Part shown: piece after piece, positions 54,806 through 64,000 of the stretch
How positions within the stretch are numbered: position 1 is the stretch's first letter
Layout of the letters: each line of letters starts with the position of its first letter
Assembly: GCF_020164595.1 (NCBI RefSeq)
Contig: NZ_JAIQZE010000001.1
Location: 496,001-560,000, forward strand
Length of the DNA: 64,000 bases
Reading direction: 5' to 3'
Origin: Psychroflexus longus
Lineage (GTDB): Bacteria > Bacteroidota > Bacteroidia > Flavobacteriales > Flavobacteriaceae
Notes under the pieces: generated by a model
Told to the model about the DNA's origin: nothing
Database searches by the model: none
The model's input: only the letters and a program-made list of their open reading frames with translations
Translations under genes and position numbers: made by a program

Positions 54806-55575
54806 TAAAGTTCTAAACGTTCGTAGTTACTGGGTATTGTAAAGGGAAAACTTAGCTCTTCACCAAAAATGACTGAGCGGTAATCGATATCTATAAGGAC
54901 CACTTCGTCGTCTTTTTTGGCCGTCATTAATAATTTGGAAGGGAACTTTTTTTGATCTACAGATTGAAATTTGAAGTAATCCACCTTCAGGCTTTCATTT
55001 TTGACGTTGACCAGAGACTGAGATTTCATTTCAAATTTCCCGCTATCGATGATTGCAGAGAAGGCTAAAATAGATTTAATATTCTGTAAGAACACATAAG
55101 CATTATCATCAAAAAGCATTTGATTCCTTTTAAGTTCATACATTGGTCTTCCAATCAATAAGTTCTGGAGATTCTCAAAGTTGACTTCTACACCAAGAAA
55201 TTCTTTAGCCATCGAAAAGTCCCCATCAAAATAAGTTCTGTTTATTTTTTCGTAATACTGAAATCGGTCTGGAGTAATATAAACTTTGGCTACCGGCAGC
55301 AATCCCATCACTTTGGCACTCATCCATATCGCCTTGTCTTTTTCTATCCTGTAAGTTATGCTGATGGATTGTGAGCTGCTTTCAGTTTCATATCCCGCTT
55401 TTATTTTACCATTAACGGTTTTAAATTCAGCAAGATTGTTTTCAAAAGATCTTATGACAGCTCTGGCAGATTTTTCCTTCAAATCTTCTCCAGCTCCAGC
55501 TTTGGAAGATTTACAACCCGTCAAGGATATAAAGATGATTAAAATAAGACTTATACTTTTTAAACTTTTCTGCAT
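54805..55575 (-). CDS. DUF4292 lipoprotein
   Basis: 256 residues with a lipoprotein signal ending FISLTGC. The body has the LolA/LolB-like pattern of DUF4292 (VNGKIKAGYETESSSQSISITYRIEKDKAIWMSAKV...LLPVAKVYITPDRFQYYEKINRTYFDG, cited as about 42-115), suggesting a periplasmic lipid- or lipoprotein-binding role. The start is the ATG at 55575, which overlaps the TPR gene's TGA by one base; the TTG one codon earlier is less likely. Confidence 0.85.
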   Translation of the reverse strand: MQKSLKSISLILIIFISLTGCKSSKAGAGEDLKEKSARAVIRSFENNLAEFKTVNGKIKAGYETESSSQSISITYRIEKDKAIWMSAKVMGLLPVAKVYITPDRFQYYEKINRTYFDGDFSMAKEFLGVEVNFENLQNLLIGRPMYELKRNQMLFDDNAYVFLQNIKSILAFSAIIDSGKFEMKSQSLVNVKNESLKVDYFKFQSVDQKKFPSKLLMTAKKDDEVVLIDIDYRSVIFGEELSFPFTIPSNYERLEL

Positions 55576-56939
55576 CAATTGGAGATTGTTATTAGTTTTT
55601 GCTTGTAAACATTTGCCTTTTCCTGATTTCCCAAAGCAAGATAGGATTCTTTCAATGCACTGTAAACTTTTTGCTTTAGTGCTTCATCGTCAAAAATATA
55701 ATCCAAAGCAGTTTCCAAAAATTTAACGGCCTGATTATGATCTCCCAGCTGTCCCAAAGCAAAGCCTTTTATATAATACAACAAAGGCTGAGAAGGAAAA
55801 CTTTCCAGAGCATTTTCACTTGTTTTCACTGCGTCTTGGTATTTATTCAATTCCAACTCAAGTTCAAGGATATTCTTAATCAACTTAAAATCATTGGGCT
55901 TATTGCGCAAGGCTGACTTATAGTTCTCCAAGGCTTTGTCCTTGTCTCTGGATTTATAAAATTCTCCCAGCTCCGCTTTGCTGGAAGAATTTTTTTCTGA
56001 AGACAATGCAGAATCCAAAACACTCACAAAAGCGTCCTGAGCTTCTGGATTTTGCATAGCCAAAGCCTTAAACGTATTAATGACTTTCACCTTATCCTCT
56101 TCTTCAAGGGTGAGGCTTTCCACCACCTTTTTACTATAAATTTTAGCTTCAGAGATGTTTCTGTTGACAAGATAAGCCAAGGCCATTTCAACGTAAAGCT
56201 GAGGATCATTAACTGAATACTGTTCCAATTCTTTACCGATTTCAATAGCTTTTTTAGGTAAATTGTTTAGTCTATAAAGCTCCATCAACAAAGTTGCTGC
56301 TCTTGTATCTTGTTTAGAATTCTGAAATCGTGTTTTGAAAAATTCAACACCTTCATCTAGCATTGAACCTTCTTTGTAAATAATCATTCTGAATTCGTCC
56401 CGAAATTCAACAATGCCTTTCACCGCATCATAGTTGTCTAAAGCTTTTAAAGCTAACTTGTATTCTTTGCGAATTAAATGAAGATTGGCTAATTCCTGAT
56501 AATAGACTGGATCAGTCTTAGAAATAAATTCTGCTTCAGTAATAGCTCCATCATAGCGTTTCTGCATATTAAAGACATAAAACAGCTGTTTGTGAATATT
56601 CACATCGTTCTGATATTTGGGATCTTCCATGGTTTTCTTGAGAAAATCCTCAGCTTCTTTATAATCTTTTAGATCTATATAATTTTTGGCTAGCTCATAG
56701 AAAACTGCTGTATTTTCTGGTTGTAGTTCCAGGCATTTTTCCAGTTCTTCAATAGCTTTTTCTGGATTTTCTACTGCTCTTTGAGCGATCGCTTTAAAGA
56801 ACACCTCCTGAAATTCGTCTGTGTTATTACCAAGCTCATCAATGTTGATGTCTTCGGTTAGGTTGTCTTTGTCCTGAGCATAACCAAACAGACTTATCGC
56901 AAAACAACAAACAAAAAAAAGACGAATGCTTTGAGACAT
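55575..56939 (-). CDS. TPR-repeat protein
   Basis: 454 residues: signal peptide (FFVCCFAISLFGYAQ), then about ten TPRs spread over 45-450 (for example NTAVFYELAKNYIDLKDYKEAEDFL and PLLYYIKGFALGQLGDHNQAVKFLETAL, cited by their ends). Presumably a periplasmic or outer-membrane scaffold. Located between the nucleotidyltransferase and DUF4292 genes with one-base to six-base junctions, so part of the envelope operon 59-53.6 kb. Confidence 0.82.
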   Translation of the reverse strand: MSQSIRLFFVCCFAISLFGYAQDKDNLTEDINIDELGNNTDEFQEVFFKAIAQRAVENPEKAIEELEKCLELQPENTAVFYELAKNYIDLKDYKEAEDFLKKTMEDPKYQNDVNIHKQLFYVFNMQKRYDGAITEAEFISKTDPVYYQELANLHLIRKEYKLALKALDNYDAVKGIVEFRDEFRMIIYKEGSMLDEGVEFFKTRFQNSKQDTRAATLLMELYRLNNLPKKAIEIGKELEQYSVNDPQLYVEMALAYLVNRNISEAKIYSKKVVESLTLEEEDKVKVINTFKALAMQNPEAQDAFVSVLDSALSSEKNSSSKAELGEFYKSRDKDKALENYKSALRNKPNDFKLIKNILELELELNKYQDAVKTSENALESFPSQPLLYYIKGFALGQLGDHNQAVKFLETALDYIFDDEALKQKVYSALKESYLALGNQEKANVYKQKLITISN

Positions 56940-56945
56940 ATTTTT

Positions 56946-57959
56946 TTATTCTAAAACGGAATAATCACCAATACTCAATGAGGTGAAGTTACCGTTAAAT
57001 TTAGCGAAATTCCCAATCATGGCTTTGTCTAATTTGGCATTGGTGATTTCAGCATTTTCTTGTATCAAGGAGTTTTTAATGGAGCAATTATCCACAACCG
57101 TGCCATCTCCAATAGAAACGTTGGGTCCGATTTTAGCATTTTTCAAAAACACATTTTCTCCAATAAAGCAAGGTTCTATAATTTCAGAATCTTCAATTTT
57201 GACAGTAGAAGAAATCAACTTCTCTTTATTGTCTTCATGAATGAATTTCAGCATTCTTGAATTTGTTTCAACGGTGACATGCTTGTTGCCACAATCCATC
57301 CATTCATCCACTTTCCCTGGCTTAAAGATAGCGCCATTGGCTCTCATTTTTTTGATCCCATCATTGATTTGGTATTCACCACCATGCATGATATTTTCTT
57401 CGATGACTTTCTCTAGCTGAGTTTTCAGCACAGAAACATCTTTGAAGTAGTAAATCCCTATCACCGCCAAATCTGAAACAAATTCTTTAGGTTTCTCCAC
57501 CAGTTCGGTAATGTGTCCTTTATCATTGAGATTCACCACACCAAAGGCTTCAGGATTATCTACCTGTTTCACCCACATCACGGCATCAGCATCTTTATCC
57601 AATTTAAAGTCAGCTTTGAACAAAGTATCAGCATAAGCGATCACCGCCGGACCTTGCAAGGATCGTTTAGCGCACATTATGGCATGACCTGTACCCAAAG
57701 GCTTATCCTGATAATAAATTGACGACTTGGCACCAAGTCCTTTCGCAATATCTTTCAGCTTTGCTTCAATTTCCGCCCCAAAATCTTCAGAAATGATAAA
57801 AGCGATTTCGTCGATTTTTTCTTCCAATACGTTAGCAATGCCTTCAACAAGACGTTGAACTATAGGTTTTCCAGCAATTGGAATAAGTGGTTTAGGAATG
57901 GTGAGTGTATGTGGTCTAAGTCTTGAGCCTCTTCCGGCCATGGGAACTATTATCTTCAT
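56946..57959 (-). CDS. sugar-1-phosphate nucleotidyltransferase with left-handed beta-helix tail
   Basis: 337 residues. The N-terminal nucleotidyltransferase domain (1-235) has the signature PMAGRGSRLRPHTLTIPKP (6-24) and the uridine/sugar pocket DKPLGTGHA and GGEYQINDGIK. The C-terminal 85 residues are hexapeptide repeats (ENVFLKNAKIGPNVSIGDGTVVDNCSIKN). It is shorter than GlmU and lacks an obvious acetyltransferase site, so it most resembles RfbA/GlmU-like or mannose-1-phosphate guanylyltransferase-like enzymes. Operon context points to envelope glycan precursors. Confidence 0.85.
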   Translation of the reverse strand: MKIIVPMAGRGSRLRPHTLTIPKPLIPIAGKPIVQRLVEGIANVLEEKIDEIAFIISEDFGAEIEAKLKDIAKGLGAKSSIYYQDKPLGTGHAIMCAKRSLQGPAVIAYADTLFKADFKLDKDADAVMWVKQVDNPEAFGVVNLNDKGHITELVEKPKEFVSDLAVIGIYYFKDVSVLKTQLEKVIEENIMHGGEYQINDGIKKMRANGAIFKPGKVDEWMDCGNKHVTVETNSRMLKFIHEDNKEKLISSTVKIEDSEIIEPCFIGENVFLKNAKIGPNVSIGDGTVVDNCSIKNSLIQENAEITNAKLDKAMIGNFAKFNGNFTSLSIGDYSVLE

Positions 57960-58038
57960 GTATATTAAATTTAGTAATCAATGATTTATTTTAATAGGTA
58001 CTTTATGTGATGTCTTCTGTAAACTTTATTAAATTGTT

Positions 58039-58683
58039 TCAATAATTTCTTGCGCTTAAGTAGCCTTCAGCTCTTGCGTACTTGTAGTGTTCTGGAATAT
58101 CCTCAGGAATATTTCCTTGTATCAGCCAATTGATATCCAAACCTGTGGAAATACACATTTTCATCAGCCGTGGATTATCTTCAATGAGCAAACCTAAATC
58201 TTTCAAGTGGTCTTCAAACTCTATGAAATAATCCTGATCCAGTTTTTCAATGAGGATCAAAATTCTATAGACTCTGGCAACAAGCGCAACGCCAAGTTTT
58301 GAAAATTGACGAGAAGAACCAGTATTGATGATATTTTTGTTGTTATGTTTTAGCACTTCTTTCATGAGCAGGAGGTTCAAGCTGGCTTCACCGAACTTAT
58401 CTTTGGTCACCTTCACATGTTCGGTAATTTCTCCACTCAGGTACCGAATGTCCATGTTCAAATATCCCAAAGAGTAAAATCTATCGCTAAAATGTTTGAC
58501 TTTTTCTTCAACTTTTTGCTCCATCTCTGCCCGTTGATCTTCAACTGTCGAAGGGCTAATAAGTTCGAATTCCAAACGTTTAGACAGAATTTTATCTTTT
58601 TTCAGCAAACGAAAAAGCAGCTTATCTTTCTCCTTATCGGGAAGACAGCTCAAAGCTTCTTTAAATTCCTTGCTGAAGGTCAT
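58039..58683 (-). CDS. conserved hypothetical protein
   Basis: 214 residues, mainly helical, without signal peptide. It starts FSKEFKEALSCLPDKEKDKLLFRLLKKDKILSKRLEFEL (residues 3-41) and has a HFSDRFYSLGYLNMDIRYLSGEITEHVKVTKDKFGEASLNLLLMKEVL middle (about 63-110). I recall this type of protein next to dut in flavobacteria, but no function. Ten bases after dut, so co-transcribed. Confidence 0.78.
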   Translation of the reverse strand: MTFSKEFKEALSCLPDKEKDKLLFRLLKKDKILSKRLEFELISPSTVEDQRAEMEQKVEEKVKHFSDRFYSLGYLNMDIRYLSGEITEHVKVTKDKFGEASLNLLLMKEVLKHNNKNIINTGSSRQFSKLGVALVARVYRILILIEKLDQDYFIEFEDHLKDLGLLIEDNPRLMKMCISTGLDINWLIQGNIPEDIPEHYKYARAEGYLSARNY

Positions 58684-58693
58684 TTGGATTCAA

Positions 58694-59128
58694 TTAGTTG
58701 TTTCCCGTACTCCCAAATCCGCCTTCACCTCTATCGGTTTCAGAAAGCACTTCAACTTCCTGGAAATTGGCTTGCTCGTGTTTGGCAAACACCAATTGCG
58801 CGATGCGGTCGCCTGGATTTATACTGAATTTGTCTTTAGACAAATTGATGAGGATGACTCCCACTTCGCCTCTGTAATCTGCGTCGATAGTGCCTGGAGA
58901 ATTAAGAACCGTAATTCCTTTTTTGAGAGCCAGACCGCTTCTTGGTCTTACCTGAGCTTCTACTCCAGCCGGCAATTCCAGGAATAATCCTGTTTTGACC
59001 AAGCAACGCTCCAGACTTTCCAGATGGATGGCAACGTCAATATTGGCTTTAAGATCTACACCAGCAGAAAGTTTGGTTTCGTAAGTTGGAAGTTCAAATG
59101 CTGAACGGTTAATGATGTTTAATTTCAT
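58694..59128 (-). CDS. dut: dUTP diphosphatase
   Basis: Hydrolyses dUTP to keep uracil out of DNA and to supply dUMP. All five trimeric-dUTPase motifs are present in 144 residues: [39 protein letters not shown] and the flexible C-terminal [10 protein letters not shown]. Placed 3 bases after the flippase gene. Confidence 0.97.
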   Translation of the reverse strand: MKLNIINRSAFELPTYETKLSAGVDLKANIDVAIHLESLERCLVKTGLFLELPAGVEAQVRPRSGLALKKGITVLNSPGTIDADYRGEVGVILINLSKDKFSINPGDRIAQLVFAKHEQANFQEVEVLSETDRGEGGFGSTGNN

Positions 59129-59131
59129 GAA

Positions 59132-60586
59132 TTAGTTACTTTTTATAAGCCTGAAAATCTCTTTCTTTTCAGAGATAAATACACTGAAACAGAAAATTAA
59201 AATAAGTGATACTCCTACAACATAATTTTCTCTGAAATAGTAAAACGAAATTAGAGAAAATAGAACGGATATAGATAAGTAAATTAGCATTTTACCATAT
59301 TTATAGGGAATCGCGTAATGCTTTTGTCCAAGAAAAAAGGAGATCAACATCATGCTGCCGTAAGCAACAAGTGTTGCAATGGCCGAACCTACATAACCAA
59401 TAGTCGGGATGAGCCAAATATTGATCCCTATAGTGAATATAGCTCCCAGTGAGGAAATGTAAGCGCCGTACTGGGTTTTATCAGTGACTTTGTACCACAC
59501 GGAGAGATTGTGATAAATCCCTAAAAACAAGTTGGCAAGCAGGATAATCGGCACAATTTTCATCGCCTCCCAGTAGCTTTCATTTTGGATGAAAAGCACT
59601 TTGAAAAGATCTGCAAATACAATCACGACCAATAGAATAACAGTACCGATAATGACAAAGTATTTGGTAATCATGGCATAAGCCGTTTTTGGATTTTTAC
59701 TGGAGGCATGGCTAAAAAAGAACGGCTCAATCCCCAAGCGAAACGCGGTTGCAAATAACGTCATGAACATGCCTAATTTGTAACAGGCTGAGTAAATTCC
59801 AACTTGTTCTTTAGCGATGTTTTCTGGCAGCATACGTTCCAAAAACAAACGGTCGATGACTTCATTAATTGAAAAAGCAACTCCAGCTACCAAAACCGGC
59901 AGCGCGTACTTCATCATGGATTTCCAGAGTTTCCAATCAAATTGAAATTGAATTTTAGAATAAAATGGAATAAGTAACAAAAGCGTAATTGCACTGGCTA
60001 TAATCAAGGAAATGAAGATATAACTGACTTCAAAATTCGGGATGTAAATGGATTTAAAGAAATCACTTGATTCTGCTAGGTCTTTTAGATATAACAAGAA
60101 AAAAACGTTTAACCCAAGATTGATTGCCACATTCAGAGTTTTTATAATAGCAAATTTTACAGGCTTACTGTTGGCGCGTAGCCATGAAAAAGGAATAATC
60201 GCCAGCGCGTCTAAAGCTAAAATCCAAATGATCAATTTAAGATTTTGTGTGCTTATCCTTGTAAAACTTTGGATTTCAGAAATGGATAAGTAAGCTAAAA
60301 TGACAAACACTAAAGTGGTTGTTATAATGGACCAGGTCGATGTATAAACAACCTGAGATTTATCCTTTTCTTTATTATAAAACCTGAAAAAAGCAGTCTC
60401 CATTCCGTAAGCCAGAATGACATTAAAAATCACAAAATAGGAAAAGATAATCGAGTAATCTCCAAAGGAGGTATTCTCCAAAACTCCCGTGTAAAGCGGC
60501 ACCAAGATCACTGAAAGCATTCTAGGGATCACCGTAGCCACTCCATAGATGAAGGTGTTCTGAAAAAGCTTTTTGTAGATACTCAC
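59132..60586 (-). CDS. Wzx-type polysaccharide flippase (MATE/MOP superfamily)
   Basis: 484 residues with about 12-14 membrane helices. The opening KKLFQNTFIYGVATVIPRMLSVILVPLYTGVL (4-35) is characteristic of oligosaccharide flippases, and ALPVLVAGVAFSINEVIDRLFL mid-protein is typical of the second half. It would move lipid-linked glycan across the inner membrane. First gene of the envelope operon that continues through dut to EnvC. No glycosyltransferases are adjacent. Confidence 0.88.
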   Translation of the reverse strand: MSIYKKLFQNTFIYGVATVIPRMLSVILVPLYTGVLENTSFGDYSIIFSYFVIFNVILAYGMETAFFRFYNKEKDKSQVVYTSTWSIITTTLVFVILAYLSISEIQSFTRISTQNLKLIIWILALDALAIIPFSWLRANSKPVKFAIIKTLNVAINLGLNVFFLLYLKDLAESSDFFKSIYIPNFEVSYIFISLIIASAITLLLLIPFYSKIQFQFDWKLWKSMMKYALPVLVAGVAFSINEVIDRLFLERMLPENIAKEQVGIYSACYKLGMFMTLFATAFRLGIEPFFFSHASSKNPKTAYAMITKYFVIIGTVILLVVIVFADLFKVLFIQNESYWEAMKIVPIILLANLFLGIYHNLSVWYKVTDKTQYGAYISSLGAIFTIGINIWLIPTIGYVGSAIATLVAYGSMMLISFFLGQKHYAIPYKYGKMLIYLSISVLFSLISFYYFRENYVVGVSLILIFCFSVFISEKKEIFRLIKSN

Positions 60587-60841
60587 TAGTTAATTTTGAT
60601 CTTTCAAATGTAGTAAAATATGAGGTTAAATAAAGTGACCGCTCGATCGCTTACTTTGAGCTGATATCGAGGGGTTTTTATAATTTATAAAAACCGACAC
60701 TTATTCAAATACAGCAGTATTGATGTCTTTTGTTTCCTAAAAAAGTTAAGGTTATTCCAATGCATAGCCGGACTTAGTTAGACGCTTACGATCTTTATAT
60801 CTTTCAGTTTTTAAATTTCAAAACAGAAAGCATCTTACTGA
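60587..60841. other. divergent intergenic region with an 11-bp palindrome
   Basis: Between the flippase and UvrA-like genes. GGTTTTTATAA (60673-60683) and TTATAAAAACC (60685-60695) form a perfect palindrome around one base, which could be an operator or a weak bidirectional structure. No clear promoter of the TAnnTTTG type was found. Confidence 0.4.
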
Positions 60842-63800
60842 ATGAAGATAAAAAACGCCCATCAAAATAACCTCAAGAATATAAATTTAGAGATTCCAGA
60901 GAATCAACTTATTGTAGTCACTGGCTTGTCTGGATCTGGAAAATCTTCACTGGCGATGAATGTGATTGCCAATGAAGGCTATCGCTATTTCCTGGAAAGT
61001 TTGCCAGCTTATAACCAACAAAACGGGCAAGCGATCCCAACCGCTGAAGTAGATGACATTCAGGATTTGCCGCCGGTCATCAAAGTAGAACAATCCAAAC
61101 GCTTCCAATCCATCAACACTACTTTTGGAACGCTGTCTGAATTGACTTCAGTTTTCAGAATTCTGTTTGCCCGCTATTCTGCTGAAGAAACCATGAGTAA
61201 GTCGTTCTTTTCCTTCAATCATCCGAAAGGCGCCTGTGAAGTTTGCCGTGGAATCGGAGAAGAAGAATACATCGATCTGGATAAAGTGATCGGTGACGAG
61301 AACAAAACGCTGAGAGAAGGCGCTATCACGACCACCTTACCTAACGGCTACATTGTGTATTCACAAATCACCGTGGAAGAATTGAATAAAGTTTGCAGAG
61401 CTCACGGTTTTCATGTGGATATTCCCTGGAAAGAACTTTCAGAAGAACAACAGGACGTAGTATTGAATGGGAGTGATCGTCTTAAAGTGTTTTATGGTAA
61501 ACACGGCTTAGAATCTCGCCTGCGCTGGCAAGGCATCAAAGCCAAGCCTCGGGAAGAAGGCTATTACAAAGGCATGTTGCCGATTATGCAAAACATCTTG
61601 AGAGTAGACCGAAACCCAAATATTTTGAAATTTGCGAGTTCCAGAGTTTGTCCAAGTTGTAATGGTGGTCGCATTAAAGCGGAGCATTTGAAGCATAAAT
61701 GGAAAGGACAAAACTTTCAAGCCTGGCTGGATTTGTCTTTAGATGATTTATACCACCAATTGAATCAGTTGAAACTTTCATCTGGTGAACAACAATTGGT
61801 AGACAAAATAATTATTCAGTTGTTGGACCTGATCCGATTGGGCATGGGTGACTATCGACTCAGTACGCCGAGCATGGACATTTCCTCTGGGGATGGACAA
61901 CGCATCAAACTTATTAATCAGGTAAATTCGAAGTTACAGGGCATTTTATATATTTTTGACGAACCTTCTATAGGTCTTTCGGCCGATTATCAGAATTACT
62001 TACTGCATATCTTGGATCGGTTGATCCAACGGGGAAACACGGTTATGGTGGTGGAACATGATTTAGATTTTATACAAGCCGCCGACTGGATCATTGAATT
62101 AGGACCTGAAGCAGGAGTAAATGGTGGTGACGTCATTTTTAATGGTTCCAGAGAGAAATTCTTGAAGACTGAAGATCTAAACAGTCCAACTCTAGCTGCC
62201 CTGCAGTCAAATAAAATTCCAATAGCTGATGCTTCAGAAAAACCATCTAAAAAAGTAACGGCTGATGATTTTCAACCCCAGGCCAATGCGCTAACGGTCA
62301 TCAGTCGGAAAACGCCAGAGTTAATTAAACGCATTTCTGATTTTTGCGAACACCAAAATTTCAATCTTCTCACGGTCACTGACCAGCCTATTGGCAAAAC
62401 ACCACGGAGTAATCCAGCAACTTATACAGGCTTGGCCGATAAAATTCGGGATCTACTGGGTAAAACAACCGAGGCAAAATCTTCAAATCTTAGCAAGAGT
62501 GCCTTTTCATTCAATAATAGAAAAGGGCGTTGCGAGACTTGCGAAGGCGCTGGAGTTATCACCCTTTCCATGAGTGTGATGGGAAACATCAATCAGGTTT
62601 GTCCAACTTGTAATGGAAAGCGTTTTAAGCCAGAAGTACTAAATGTGAATTGGAATGGAAAGAATATTTCAGAAATCTATAATCTTAGTATTGAAGAGGC
62701 CTTTGACTTCTTTTCTGGTGAAAAAAAAATCACCGACATCCTGTCGTTGATGATTCAGCTGGGTTTAGATTACATCAAATTAGGTCAACCTTCCAATACA
62801 TTATCTGGAGGAGAAGCCCAGAGGATTAAGCTCACCAAGCACTTTGCCAAGAGATCCAAACAAACACTTTTGGTCTTGGAAGAGCCCAGCATTGGCTTAC
62901 ACCATCAGAATGTGATTCAATTACTTGAAGCACTCAATCAGCTGAAATATCAAACTGCAGGCATTCTTTGTTTTGAAAATCACCAGCTGTTTCAGAAGAA
63001 GTGTGATGTTTGGGTTGACAATGCTTTGAAGGTCAAATTTATTGAATTGAAATCTGAAAAACCTCAGCAGCGGGATTCAATTTCCATACGTGGAGCTCGA
63101 ACGCATTCTCTAAAGGATTTAGCCCTGAATTTACCGAAGCATCAGCTTTCTGTGGTGACAGGCATTTCAGGCTCAGGGAAATCTTCATTGGTTATTGACA
63201 CTTTACACGGTTTTGGCCTTCAGGAAATGACCAAACAGTTTTCGGCGTATCAGCAATCCAGAGTGGGTGTGAATTTTCAGTTTGACGTGAATCATATTGA
63301 AGGACTAACTCCCAGCATTTGCATCACAAGAAAGCAAAAAAACTATTCTCAGCGATCGGATATTGCCAAGCAAACGGGAATTGACAAAATCCTGAGGTTT
63401 GCTTTTTCCAGAAAAGCTCAATACGAAGGTGAAGACTTATCGGCTAGTCATTTTTCCAAAAACCACGAATTAGGAAAATGCAGCGTTTGCCAGGGTATTG
63501 GAGAGGAATTGCTTCCAGACCTGAACAAGCTTGTGCTGGATAAAAATAAAAGCATTGTTGGTGGATTATTTGCTCACAATAAAGCCATCGGCTATTATGG
63601 CGATCCTGCCGGGCAACATATGGCGATTTTAAAAAGCGTGGGGAATGCATACGATTTTACACTACAAACCCCTTTTAAGGAGTTAACTGAAAAACAAAAA
63701 GAAGTTTTATTGTACGGAACTGGAGATCAAGTTTGGGAAGCCAACTGGGTTTATCAGACCAAAACACGCGAGGGAACACAAGCTTTGGAAATGACATGGG

Positions 63801-64000
63801 ATGGTCTTTTCAGTTACTTGAAAGAGGAATATTACAAGACTCGCAAAAATAAGAATATAAGTCAGTTGACGGCTTTATTTTCCTACAACCAATGCAGCAA
63901 TTGCGAGGGAAGCGGATTGAAACCTGAGCGTTTGAAATTTAAACTTGCTGGCGAGTCGATTCACGAAATTAAATCGATGAATTTTAAAAGTTTAGAAAAG
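60842..64000 (+). CDS. oversized UvrA-like ABC ATPase (5' part, at least three ABC halves)
   Basis: 1053 codons without a stop. Module 1 (about 1-455): Walker A GLSGSGKSS (28-36), zinc pairs C132/C135 and C270/C273, a degenerate signature SSGDGQR (348-354) instead of LSGGEAQR, Walker B FDEPS (372-376), H-loop EHD (405-407). Module 2 (about 470-730): no Walker A, but IGKTPRSNPATYTG (517-530), C564/C567 and C587/C590, a canonical LSGGEAQR (654-661), and EEP (680-682) with Glu replacing the Walker B Asp. Module 3 (from 755): Walker A GISGSGKSS (774-782), C880/C883 and C1018/C1021. So a whole UvrA-like unit is followed by the start of another. It resembles UvrA but is not the standard about 940-residue repair protein. 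Confidence 0.85.
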   Translation, partial: MKIKNAHQNNLKNINLEIPENQLIVVTGLSGSGKSSLAMNVIANEGYRYFLESLPAYNQQNGQAIPTAEVDDIQDLPPVIKVEQSKRFQSINTTFGTLSELTSVFRILFARYSAEETMSKSFFSFNHPKGACEVCRGIGEEEYIDLDKVIGDENKTLREGAITTTLPNGYIVYSQITVEELNKVCRAHGFHVDIPWKELSEEQQDVVLNGSDRLKVFYGKHGLESRLRWQGIKAKPREEGYYKGMLPIMQNILRVDRNPNILKFASSRVCPSCNGGRIKAEHLKHKWKGQNFQAWLDLSLDDLYHQLNQLKLSSGEQQLVDKIIIQLLDLIRLGMGDYRLSTPSMDISSGDGQRIKLINQVNSKLQGILYIFDEPSIGLSADYQNYLLHILDRLIQRGNTVMVVEHDLDFIQAADWIIELGPEAGVNGGDVIFNGSREKFLKTEDLNSPTLAALQSNKIPIADASEKPSKKVTADDFQPQANALTVISRKTPELIKRISDFCEHQNFNLLTVTDQPIGKTPRSNPATYTGLADKIRDLLGKTTEAKSSNLSKSAFSFNNRKGRCETCEGAGVITLSMSVMGNINQVCPTCNGKRFKPEVLNVNWNGKNISEIYNLSIEEAFDFFSGEKKITDILSLMIQLGLDYIKLGQPSNTLSGGEAQRIKLTKHFAKRSKQTLLVLEEPSIGLHHQNVIQLLEALNQLKYQTAGILCFENHQLFQKKCDVWVDNALKVKFIELKSEKPQQRDSISIRGARTHSLKDLALNLPKHQLSVVTGISGSGKSSLVIDTLHGFGLQEMTKQFSAYQQSRVGVNFQFDVNHIEGLTPSICITRKQKNYSQRSDIAKQTGIDKILRFAFSRKAQYEGEDLSASHFSKNHELGKCSVCQGIGEELLPDLNKLVLDKNKSIVGGLFAHNKAIGYYGDPAGQHMAILKSVGNAYDFTLQTPFKELTEKQKEVLLYGTGDQVWEANWVYQTKTREGTQALEMTWDGLFSYLKEEYYKTRKNKNISQLTALFSYNQCSNCEGSGLKPERLKFKLAGESIHEIKSMNFKSLEK

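Overview
The window looks like a chromosomal segment of a flavobacterium (Bacteroidota, class Flavobacteriia). The evidence is low GC, promoters with a TAnnTTTG -7 box, near absence of Shine-Dalgarno sequences, type IX secretion genes (porG, a porP/sprF homologue), a Bat aerotolerance-type operon, a fused DAHP synthase/chorismate mutase, a DNA polymerase III alpha chain carrying its own exonuclease, and SusC-type TonB/FadL outer-membrane proteins. I see no tRNA, rRNA or CRISPR array. Nearly everything is housekeeping; the accessory signal is confined to 1.9-3.3 kb, 7.2-8.1 kb and the right edge.

Layout. 1-1874: 5' part of dnaE (minus). 1875-3293: an array of degenerate palindromic repeats with a ~67 bp period, interrupted by a frameshifted REP-type (IS200-like) Y1 transposase. 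3294-7336: an aromatic amino acid operon, pheA - aminotransferase - tyrA - aroG/chorismate mutase (minus). It is preceded by a 20-codon leader peptide with eight Phe/Tyr codons in nine and a terminator/antiterminator pair, a classical attenuator. 7411-8127: decayed genes, including an Uma2-family pseudogene. 8241-13836: a secreted M24 peptidase, the tig-clpP-clpX protein quality control genes and a CPBP protease. 13947-21935: an outer-membrane block with a TonB-dependent receptor, two SGNH lipoproteins and a FadL channel. 22408-31038: hydrolase and pdxJ (minus), then a plus-strand run CBS protein - nadK - porG - uppS - bamA - skp - skp. 31100-41775: murI, porP/sprF, nfu, lpxB, yicC-gmk-nadD, gpsA, an EamA transporter, pheS and cvpA. 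41825-44390: a SulP transporter with a beta-carbonic anhydrase. 44436-53450: a complete moxR-DUF58-batA-B-C-D-E operon. 53597-60586: an envelope operon (Wzx flippase, dut, sugar nucleotidyltransferase, TPR protein, DUF4292 lipoprotein, EnvC). 60842-64000: the start of an oversized UvrA-like ABC protein that runs off the window.

The observations most worth following are the Phe/Tyr attenuator, the tandemly duplicated UvrA-like protein whose second module has lost its Walker A, and the repeat array bracketing a dead REP-type transposase.
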